NCBI GenBank assembly: GCA_013695005.1
Contig: JACDBJ010000160.1
Span: 1 to 6,303 of the forward strand
Length of the DNA stretch: 6,303 nucleotides
DNA from: Pseudonocardiales bacterium
Lineage (GTDB): Bacteria; Actinomycetota; Actinomycetes; Mycobacteriales; Pseudonocardiaceae
Direction of reading: 5' to 3'
A program made the translations under genes and the position numbers. Shown here one piece after another: positions 1 to 4,762 of this stretch (position 1 is the stretch's first letter; the number at the start of each line of letters is the position of its first letter). The notes under the pieces were generated by a model. That model was not told where the DNA came from, ran no database searches, and saw only the letters and a program-made list of their open reading frames with translations.

Positions 1-569
1 CCGTTTTTGCGGACGACGGCGGCGTCGAAGGTGCCGCCGCCGAGGTCGTAGACGGCGATGGTGGAGCCGGATTCGACGCGTTCGGCGCTGGCGTAGGACA
101 CGGCGGCGGCTTGGGGTTCGGCCAGGAAGGTGACCGAGAGTCCGGTGGCGCGTAGGGCGCCGGCGAGCAGTTCTTTGCGGTGGGTGCCCCAGGAGGCGGG
201 GTGGGTGATGGCGATGCGGGTGGCGGGGCCGCCTTCGCGTTCGGCGACGCGTTCGACGACCCAGGAGATCATGCGGGCGGCGAGGTCGTGGGCTTGGTGG
301 GGGGTGTCGCCGATGATGATGGGGGTGTCGTCGCCGATGCGGCGTTTGAACTCGCGTACGACGCGGTCGGGGTCGGTGAGGGCGCGGCGTTCGGCGGCTT
401 CGCCGACCAGCACTGAGCCGTCGGCACCGAGGTAGAGCACCGACGCCACCGTCGCGCTGCGCGTGCCGAGAGTGACGACCTCAGGGTCCAGTTGTCCACG
501 GTCCGACGACCGACACACTGCGGCCGCTGTGTAGGTCGTGCCGAGGTCGATCCCGAGCTGGTAACTCAT
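1..569 (-). CDS. Hsp70/DnaK-family ATPase, N-terminal part (runs off left edge)
   Basis: The minus strand from the ATG at 569-567 reads 189 uninterrupted codons and leaves the window, so only about the first half of an actin-like nucleotide-binding domain is visible. The protein opens MSYQLGIDLGTTYTAAAV, the Hsp70 phosphate-1 loop (residues 6-18). AEPQAAAVSYA around residues 150-160 corresponds to the conserved NEPTAAALAYG-like segment of DnaK. DLGGGTFD at residues 175-182 is the phosphate-2 loop. All visible ATP-contact motifs are intact, so an active ATPase is expected. The visible stretch is slightly shorter than the same region of E. coli DnaK, and its loops differ, so this is more likely an actinobacterial DnaK paralogue than the housekeeping DnaK. 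The substrate-binding half is not visible, so its role as a chaperone is unproven. The start is supported by AGGGG on the minus strand (581-577), 7 nt upstream. It is divergent from the gene starting at 905. Confidence 0.93.
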   Translation of the reverse strand, partial: MSYQLGIDLGTTYTAAAVCRSSDRGQLDPEVVTLGTRSATVASVLYLGADGSVLVGEAAERRALTDPDRVVREFKRRIGDDTPIIIGDTPHQAHDLAARMISWVVERVAEREGGPATRIAITHPASWGTHRKELLAGALRATGLSVTFLAEPQAAAVSYASAERVESGSTIAVYDLGGGTFDAAVVRKN

Positions 570-625
570 CGCCTTACCCCTAATCCTGCTGGTACACGGG
601 ACGACTCGTCCCTGCTGCCTGTCGG

Positions 626-655
626 AGTATTCACGTCTACCGTTAGCGCTGACAG
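626..655 (-). promoter_or_regulatory. possible promoter of the Hsp70-like gene
   Basis: On the minus strand, CTGTCA (655-650) lies 18 nt upstream of AATACT (631-626). They match the sigma-70 consensus TTGACA and TATAAT/TANNNT only partly. This would give a leader of about 50 nt before the ATG at 569. The match is weak and other placements are possible. Confidence 0.25.
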
Positions 656-744
656 CCCCAAGCAGCATGCAGGGGAGCAATCCCCGGTTCGGGCGTATTC
701 CGCAGAGGCACTCACGGGCGTCCCCAACATGTGCGGAGGTGCGA

Positions 745-784
745 TCCCCTAATCCCCTAACGCGCCACTGGGGCAATCCCGTAA
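745..784 (+). promoter_or_regulatory. direct-repeat operator candidate, TCCC(C/G)TAA x3
   Basis: TCCCCTAA occurs twice back to back (745-752 and 753-760), and TCCCGTAA follows at 777-784, exactly 24 nt after the second copy. The same motif recurs upstream of the second IniB-like gene: GCCCCTAA at 1753-1760, and TCCCGTAA on the minus strand at 1738-1731. The cluster lies about 57-96 nt upstream of the -10 candidate at 841, where an activator would usually bind. The protein that would bind it is unknown. Confidence 0.4.
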
Positions 785-810
785 CGCCCGGCGCTGCGAA
801 CCCTGGCCCT

Positions 811-846
811 TCCCCGATGCTGGTGCGGCCCGTCGAGTCGTAGCGT
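811..846 (+). promoter_or_regulatory. promoter candidate for first IniB-like gene
   Basis: TCCCCGATG (811-819) is followed 21 nt later by TAGCGT (841-846), which fits the actinobacterial -10 pattern TANNNT. The same two elements occur upstream of the second IniB-like gene at 1818-1826 and 1847-1852 with a 20-nt gap. The shared layout is the main support, since the -35 region (about GATGCT) does not resemble TTGACA. Transcription would start near 853, giving a leader of about 50 nt. Confidence 0.42.
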
Positions 847-890
847 GCGGGCAAGCGCCGGACCATCCGGCATGCGTGGACGACAGTAGA

Positions 891-896
891 AGGGGG
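891..896 (+). promoter_or_regulatory. ribosome binding site that decides the start of the 905 gene
   Basis: AGGGGG (891-896) runs into the first in-frame GTG at 896, leaving no room for initiation there. The next in-frame GTG, at 905, lies 8 nt downstream, which is the normal spacing. Position 905 is therefore the preferred start. Confidence 0.65.
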
Positions 897-904
897 TGAG
901 CGCG

Positions 905-1594
905 GTGAGCGAGCTATCGGCGGAACCCGCTTCGCTCGTGGAACGGCTACACAGCTTCTTCCACGTCGAGATGCCGAACGACCCCGAGCTGGCGAGCCAG
1001 TACGACCTGGACCCGTCGGGCACGCTCGCCGAGCACTTCACCGACCTGGCGCCGGCGGACCTCGACGATGCGTTGCGCCTGGTCAGCGACAACACCACGG
1101 TGGCGTACTCCGACTTCGGTGGCGGCTCCCCGCCGCAGCTCGACGGCGAGAGCCCTTACGCCTATGCCTTCCGCACGAACGACGAGCCGGCAGGTGCCGG
1201 TGCCGAGATCGATCCCGGCCTGGACGGCCTCGACGGCTTGGACGGCCTGGACGGCCGCCTCGTCGACACCGGCCTGGCCGCCGGCTCTGGCCCCGACGTG
1301 GGAACTGCAGTGGAGGCCGGACCCGAGCTCGTGTCCGTCATCCCCTCCTACGCCGACGCCGATCCGACCTTCGGTGAGCCCACCACGACCGACGACCCAG
1401 ACGACCCAAGCGACCCCACAGACGCGGTCGACCCGGGTGAGCTCCCGGACGACGTCAGCGGTTTCCACGAGCTCGCCCAGCCCGGGACGGAAACCGCCGA
1501 CTCCGACGACGACGGGAGTTGGGCCGGCGATCTGCACGAGGACCCGGCCTTTGACGCCGGCGACGGCCAGCTGGACGCCGGCCTCGACGGCTGA
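905..1594 (+). CDS. acidic protein with IniB-like N-terminal domain
   Basis: This gene encodes 229 residues from GTG 905; the upstream GTG at 896 overlaps the ribosome binding site. Residues 10-60 carry a helical head: SLVERLHSFF, then DPSGTLAEHFTDLAPADL and a following DALRLV. Its pattern (hydrophobic helix, D-P-x-G-x-L, D-L-x-P-x-D-L-x-x-A) resembles the N-terminal domain of mycobacterial IniB, recalled from family knowledge and not searched. The rest is low-complexity and strongly acidic. It contains four exact GLD units (residues 105-116), a DP-rich stretch (163-183) and a D/G-rich end, and is probably disordered. There is no signal peptide or membrane segment, so it is likely cytoplasmic. 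It is transcribed divergently from the Hsp70-like gene and is followed by its own terminator, so it appears monocistronic. The role is unknown; a scaffold or partner for the downstream dynamins is inferred from context. Confidence 0.82.
   Translation: MSELSAEPASLVERLHSFFHVEMPNDPELASQYDLDPSGTLAEHFTDLAPADLDDALRLVSDNTTVAYSDFGGGSPPQLDGESPYAYAFRTNDEPAGAGAEIDPGLDGLDGLDGLDGRLVDTGLAAGSGPDVGTAVEAGPELVSVIPSYADADPTFGEPTTTDDPDDPSDPTDAVDPGELPDDVSGFHELAQPGTETADSDDDGSWAGDLHEDPAFDAGDGQLDAGLDG
1217..1252 (+). repeat. four tandem 9-bp units encoding Gly-Leu-Asp
   Basis: Four consecutive 9-bp units (GGC-CTG-GAC type, with CTC or TTG for Leu in two of them) encode GLDGLDGLDGLD. The partial synonymous variation suggests the repeat is not brand new and that the peptide is kept. 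Copy number could change by slippage in steps of three residues without breaking the frame. Confidence 0.9.
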
Positions 1595-1611
1595 CCCAGC
1601 CCGTCCACACG

Positions 1612-1649
1612 ATGGCCGGCGCGGCACAACATGTGCCCGCGCCGGCCAT
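1612..1649 (+). terminator. intrinsic terminator of the first IniB-like gene
   Basis: The left arm (1612-1628) and right arm (1632-1649) pair over 17 base pairs with a single bulged base and a 3-nt ACA loop. The stem is very GC-rich (ATGGCCGGCGCGG start). A short, weak T-run (TTTCGTGT) follows. It starts 18 nt after the stop codon at 1592-1594, the typical place for a terminator. It separates this gene from the downstream ini-like operon. Confidence 0.85.
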
Positions 1650-1730
1650 TTCGTGTACTCAGATCGGACGCCAGAAGGGTCTCCCCGTTTCGACGCTCGC
1701 GTGGCAGTATCCAGCCTGCACACGACAGCT

Positions 1731-1760
1731 TTACGGGATCAGACGCGCGGCAGCCCCTAA
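1731..1760. promoter_or_regulatory. second set of TCCC(C/G)TAA-like motifs, one inverted
   Basis: TTACGGGAT (1731-1739) is the exact reverse complement of ATCCCGTAA found at 776-784. GCCCCTAA lies at 1753-1760. Together they form an inverted pair about 87-116 nt upstream of the -10 candidate at 1847. This parallels the cluster in front of the first IniB-like gene and suggests a shared regulator. Confidence 0.35.
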
Positions 1761-1817
1761 ACCCCCCGGGCGAGGAAGTAAGGGCCCCCCAATCGGCGGT
1801 TCCGGAACTATGACCGA

Positions 1818-1852
1818 TCCCCGATGGCACTCGGTCCGGTCAGCTTTAGCGT
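1818..1852 (+). promoter_or_regulatory. promoter candidate for the IniB-like/IniA/IniC-like operon
   Basis: TCCCCGATG (1818-1826) is followed by TAGCGT (1847-1852) after 20 nt. This reproduces the arrangement at 811-846 almost exactly, although the sequence between the two elements is different. TAGCGT fits the TANNNT -10 pattern. The predicted start near 1859 would leave a leader of about 60 nt. Confidence 0.42.
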
Positions 1853-1891
1853 CGTTGTCAGCACCGGGGCAGAGCCGGTGGCAGACAACGA
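1852..1891 (+). promoter_or_regulatory. imperfect inverted repeat at the predicted transcription start/leader
   Basis: TCGTTGTC (1852-1859) pairs with GACAACGA (1884-1891). Inside that, after an A-A mismatch, GC plus ACCGG (1861-1867) pairs with CCGGT plus GC (1875-1882) around one bulged G, with a 7-nt loop. That is about 15 base pairs. If transcription starts near 1859 the outer arm would not be in the RNA and the element would act as a DNA operator. If it starts further upstream it would be a leader hairpin just before the ribosome binding site. Confidence 0.55.
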
Positions 1892-1907
1892 GAACCGAAT
1901 GACCAAC

Positions 1908-1912
1908 AGGAG
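1908..1912 (+). promoter_or_regulatory. ribosome binding site that decides the start of the 1922 gene
   Basis: AGGAG (1908-1912) directly abuts the ATG at 1913, leaving zero spacing. The in-frame ATG at 1922 lies 9 nt downstream, which is a normal spacing. The start at 1922 is preferred, removing three residues from the longest reading. Confidence 0.7.
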
Positions 1913-1921
1913 ATGAGTCAG

Positions 1922-2758
1922 ATGACAAACACCGCCAGCATTCAGGCCCTGATCTCCGAGTGGGCCGACCAGCTCCAGGCGCTGCTTCAGGGTGACACCA
2001 CCCCCGAGGAGTTCCACGACCAGACCGGTCTGGACTACCCGGAGATCTACGAGTGCTTGAACGAGTACGTGGCGAACGTGAACTACACGGCCGACACCTA
2101 CAACCTCGGTGGCGACCAGGTCGTGCACCTGCCGGCCCCTCCGCCGGTACCGCCGGGCTCGCCGGCAGCTGTGTACGAGACGGTCGTGAACAACTACCAG
2201 CAGAACATCGTGAACGACTACTCGACCGAGGTTAACCAGATCTTCAACAACGACGGCGACGTCAACATCAACCAGGCCGTTGCGGGTGCCGGCGGGATCG
2301 CCAACACCGGCACGATCGACGACTCGGTGCTGGCTGCCGGCGGTGGAGACGTCACCTTCGGTGACAACACGGCCATCGGCAACGAGGGCACGACCACCCA
2401 GACCGGCGACGTCACCGCGTCCGACGGTTCCGCCGTCAACACCGGCCCCGGCGGCACCGCCGAGACCACCGGCAGCGGAAACGACTTCGGTTCCGGTGAC
2501 GGCACCGTCAACGCTGTCAGCGACAGCACCGACGTGAACCAGTCCGATGTCGATGTCGACATCACCGGTACCGGTGGCGGCAACGCCGCTGGTGGAGCCG
2601 GTGGAGATGGTGGCGCCGGCGCTGGTAGCGCTGGCGCTGGTGGGGCCGCAACTGGCGGGGCCGACAGCGACGGTGTCGACGACTCTCCGGTCACCGTCGA
2701 CGTCAAGCAGGACGTCGACGAGCCCGAGCCGCCTAAGCAGTTCGACGACATCGGCTGA
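1922..2758 (+). CDS. Gly/Asn/Asp-rich repetitive protein in the IniB position
   Basis: This gene encodes 278 residues from ATG 1922. Residues 6-52 form a helical head (SIQALISEWADQLQALLQG, then an EEFHDQTGLDYPEIYECLNEY segment). This is only loosely like the IniB head. A proline linker follows (70-81, LPAPPPVPPGSP), then an Asn-rich stretch (VVNNYQQNIVND, 88-99; VNQIFNNDGDVNINQ, 104-118). Residues 112-217 carry irregular repeats with short beta-like strands (GDVNIN, GDVTFG, GDVTAS, DVDVDIT) separated by Gly/Asn/Thr turns, as in beta-solenoid or self-assembling proteins. Residues 218-250 are a Gly/Ala tract resembling the bulk of mycobacterial IniB, and the tail is acidic. There is no signal peptide or membrane segment. 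It lies 171 nt before the IniA-like gene, matching iniB-iniA order. Function is unknown; a structural partner of the dynamins is inferred. Confidence 0.85.
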   Translation: MTNTASIQALISEWADQLQALLQGDTTPEEFHDQTGLDYPEIYECLNEYVANVNYTADTYNLGGDQVVHLPAPPPVPPGSPAAVYETVVNNYQQNIVNDYSTEVNQIFNNDGDVNINQAVAGAGGIANTGTIDDSVLAAGGGDVTFGDNTAIGNEGTTTQTGDVTASDGSAVNTGPGGTAETTGSGNDFGSGDGTVNAVSDSTDVNQSDVDVDITGTGGGNAAGGAGGDGGAGAGSAGAGGAATGGADSDGVDDSPVTVDVKQDVDEPEPPKQFDDIG

Positions 2759-2801
2759 TCGGGAACGGCACGTTCTGGCTAGTCTGAGCAGGACCTGACG
2801 A

Positions 2802-2846
2802 GGCCGGCTTCGCACCACCGCTGCGACGGTGGTTGCGGAGCCGGCC
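2802..2846 (+). terminator. large hairpin between IniB-position gene and IniA-like gene (attenuator/partial terminator)
   Basis: The arms 2802-2820 and 2827-2846 pair over 19 positions (one of them a G-U wobble) with one bulged base and a 6-nt loop CTGCGA. The stem begins GGCCGGC and ends GCCGGCC. No T-run follows. It lies 43 nt after the stop codon of the repetitive-protein gene and 84 nt before the IniA-like start. It could be a weak terminator that lets some transcripts through, or a 3' stabilising hairpin. Confidence 0.7.
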
Positions 2847-2913
2847 CCTGTCGTATGTGGGCGTCTCCCTGTTGCCGCGGCCATGTCGGGTGGGCGCAGA
2901 ATGGACGAAACCC

Positions 2914-2922
2914 GAGAGGAGG
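2914..2922 (+). promoter_or_regulatory. ribosome binding site fixing the IniA-like start
   Basis: GAGAGGAGG (2914-2922) is a very strong Shine-Dalgarno sequence lying 7 nt before GTG 2930. The longer reading from ATG 2855 would add 25 residues unlike dynamin sequence and place the ribosome binding site inside the gene, so 2930 is preferred. Confidence 0.85.
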
Positions 2923-2929
2923 ACTCGCC

Positions 2930-4762
2930 GTGGCGGTGCCGGCAGCCATCGAGCTGGTCGACCTGGCGATCAAGGCGACGACCGCCTACAAGCGTCCAGA
3001 CCTCGGGTCCCGACTACAGCAGACGCGGAAACGGCTGGTCGACCCGAACGTTCGGGTCCTGGTCGTCGGCGAGTTCAAGCAGGGCAAGAGCCAGCTGGTC
3101 AATGCGCTGGTGAGCGCCCCGATCTGCCCGGTCGACGACGACATCGCGACGGCCGTCCCCACCCTCGTGCGGTACGCGGAGCAAGCAAAGGTCACCCTCG
3201 TCCGGGAGACCGACTCGGGCAGCGGTGAGCTGCAGCAGTCCGAGCGCATCGACGTCCCCATCGGAGAGCTGGCCCGCTACGTCTCCGAAGCCGGAAATCC
3301 GGGCAACACACAGCGGCTGACCTACGCCGAGGTCGGTATCCCGCGGGACCTGCTCAAGAGCGGCCTCGTACTCGTCGACACCCCCGGCGTCGGCGGGCTG
3401 GGCTCGGCACACGGCGCCGCGACGATGGCCGCGCTGACCGGGGCCGACTCCGTTCTGCTGGTGTCCGACGCCTCGCAGGAGTACACCAAGCCGGAGATGG
3501 ACTTCCTTCACGCAGCCATGCAGCTGTGCCCGAACGTCGCGTGTGTGATCACCAAGACCGACCTGTACCCGCAGTGGCGCCGCATCGTCGAGCTCGACCG
3601 TGGCCACCTCGCCAACGTCAGCGTCTACGCCGACATGCTCCCGGTGTCCTCGATGCTGCGGCTGCACGCGTTGCGTACGCAGGACAAGGAGCTCAACAAC
3701 GAGTCCGGCTTCCCGGACCTGATCGTCTTCCTGCGGGACAAGGTGCTCGCGCAGGCCGACGAGCTGGACCGGCGCTCGGCCAGCCAGGACGCGCTGTCGG
3801 TCTGCCAGCAGGTCACCACCACCATGCAGGCCCAGCTCAGCGCGAGAACCGACCCCGAGCAGACCGGGGCGTTGATCGCTCGGCTGGAGAAGGCCAAGGC
3901 CGCGGCGCAGGAGCTCAAGAGCCGAGCGTCCCGCTGGCAGATCACCTTGAACGACGGGGTCGCCGACCTGCAGTCCGACATCGACTACGACCTGCGCGAC
4001 CGGTTGCGCCAGATCAGCCGCGAGTCCGAGGCCATGATTGACGAGGCGGACCCGGCCGAGGTCTGGGACGAGCTCGCCGGCTGGGTGCACCAACAGGTGG
4101 CGGGAGCCGCGTCGGCCAACTTCGTGTGGGCGACCCAGCGCACCCGCTACCTGTCCGAGCAGGTCGCGGAGCACTTCGCCATGGCTGGGGAGGTCGCGCT
4201 GCCGGAGATCCAGGCGGGAGCGACCAACTCGATGGCACCCAAGGTTGCCGGCCTGGCCCAGCCGGAGGCCGAGGCGTTCGGGTTCGGCGCCAAGGGCATG
4301 GCGAGCCTGCGCGGTGGGTACATGGGCGCGTTGATGTTCGGCATGCTGACCAGCCTCGCCGGCATGGCGTTGATCAACCCGCTGTCCATCGGGGCCGGCG
4401 TGCTCATGGGCCGCAAGAGCCTCAAGGACGAGAAGAAGCGACTGCTGCAACGCCGGCAGTCCGAGACCAAGGTGGCCGTGCGCAAGCACATCGACGACGT
4501 CCAGTTCCAGGTCGGCAAGGACTCGCGCGACATGTTGCGGCTGATGCAGCGCACCCTGCGTGATCACTTCACGACGATCGCGGAGGAGATGCAGACCTCG
4601 ATCAACGGCGCCGTGCAGTCGGCCCAGGCCGCGCTCAAGGAAAGCGAAGCAGAGCGCAACGCCTCGATCCAGAACCTCAAGGCCGAGCTGGAGCGGGTGG
4701 CCGGGCTGGCGCAGAAGGCTCGGGCGCTGGCCCCCGCCCAACGGGTCGGAGTCGGGGTGTGA
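2930..4762 (+). CDS. iniA: bacterial dynamin-family GTPase, IniA-like
   Basis: This gene encodes 610 residues from GTG 2930, close to the roughly 640 of mycobacterial IniA. GTPase motifs are complete: P-loop GEFKQGKS (47-54), switch-I threonine candidates T74/T78 in TAVPT, DTPG (150-153), and TKTD (208-211). A predicted coiled-coil region lies around 305-345. Residues 462-494 form a Gly/Met/Leu-rich hydrophobic stretch (GGYMGALMFGMLTSLAGMAL start) followed by a basic run (495-510), suited to membrane insertion like the paddle of bacterial dynamins. A C-terminal coiled coil (about 555-602) completes the stalk. IniA of mycobacteria is known to bind and cut membranes and to belong to an operon induced by cell-wall inhibitors. 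This protein probably works at the inner membrane. Its stop overlaps the next gene's start by 4 nt, so the two are co-translated. Assignment to the IniA group rests on gene order and length; a DynA/DynB-type sporulation dynamin is the alternative. Confidence 0.9.
   Translation: MAVPAAIELVDLAIKATTAYKRPDLGSRLQQTRKRLVDPNVRVLVVGEFKQGKSQLVNALVSAPICPVDDDIATAVPTLVRYAEQAKVTLVRETDSGSGELQQSERIDVPIGELARYVSEAGNPGNTQRLTYAEVGIPRDLLKSGLVLVDTPGVGGLGSAHGAATMAALTGADSVLLVSDASQEYTKPEMDFLHAAMQLCPNVACVITKTDLYPQWRRIVELDRGHLANVSVYADMLPVSSMLRLHALRTQDKELNNESGFPDLIVFLRDKVLAQADELDRRSASQDALSVCQQVTTTMQAQLSARTDPEQTGALIARLEKAKAAAQELKSRASRWQITLNDGVADLQSDIDYDLRDRLRQISRESEAMIDEADPAEVWDELAGWVHQQVAGAASANFVWATQRTRYLSEQVAEHFAMAGEVALPEIQAGATNSMAPKVAGLAQPEAEAFGFGAKGMASLRGGYMGALMFGMLTSLAGMALINPLSIGAGVLMGRKSLKDEKKRLLQRRQSETKVAVRKHIDDVQFQVGKDSRDMLRLMQRTLRDHFTTIAEEMQTSINGAVQSAQAALKESEAERNASIQNLKAELERVAGLAQKARALAPAQRVGVGV

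Larger units (their letters stand above)
570..904. other. divergent intergenic regulatory region
   Basis: These 335 bases hold no convincing gene. They separate the Hsp70-like gene from the first IniB-like gene. They contain a weak minus-strand promoter (626-655), a tandem TCCCCTAA pair (745-760) with a near copy TCCCGTAA (777-784), a plus-strand promoter candidate (811-846), and a small perfect hairpin in the predicted leader (GCCGGA at 857-862 with TCCGGC at 866-871). The local base composition is less GC-rich than the genes on either side, as expected for a control region. Confidence 0.7.
1650..1921. other. regulatory region upstream of the ini-like operon
   Basis: These 272 bases contain no convincing gene. 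They hold TTACGGGA (1731-1738, the inverse of TCCCGTAA), GCCCCTAA (1753-1760), a perfect 10-bp palindrome GTTCCGGAAC (1799-1808), a promoter candidate (1818-1852), an inverted repeat (1852-1891) and the ribosome binding site (1908-1912). GGAAC inside the palindrome resembles an ECF sigma -35, but I could not find a matching -10. Confidence 0.65.

Noticed and set aside
130..752. Plus-strand short open frames over the Hsp70-like gene and its upstream region
   Set aside because: The minus-strand reading shows clear Hsp70 motifs, and the plus frames have no ribosome binding site or recognisable sequence.
745..760. TCCCCTAATCCCCTAA as a telomere-like repeat
   Set aside because: There are only two units of 8 bp in a promoter region; an operator is far more likely.
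1799..1815. GGAAC inside GTTCCGGAAC as an ECF sigma -35 element
   Set aside because: I found no matching -10 (GTT or TCNNA type) at the right distance, and the palindrome explains the bases as well.
1808..2884. Minus-strand open frame (358 codons) opposite the repetitive-protein gene
   Set aside because: It covers the promoter, the gene and the intergenic hairpin, and its product is Val/Gly low-complexity, the complement of the Gly/Asp/Thr codons on the plus strand.
2872..2902. Possible promoter TTGCCG with CAGAAT just before the IniA-like gene
   Set aside because: The 19-nt spacing is long and CAGAAT fits TANNNT poorly, so it is not strong enough to list, though an internal promoter cannot be excluded.
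2855..2929. Longer N-terminus for the IniA-like protein from ATG 2855
   Set aside because: It would include the strong ribosome binding site at 2914-2922 as codons, and the added residues do not look like dynamin sequence.
3014..4741. Long minus-strand open frame (575 codons) opposite the IniA-like gene
   Set aside because: It mirrors a well-supported dynamin gene with full GTPase motifs; its translation is compositionally odd with no recognisable domain. Long antisense frames are expected in GC-rich coding DNA.
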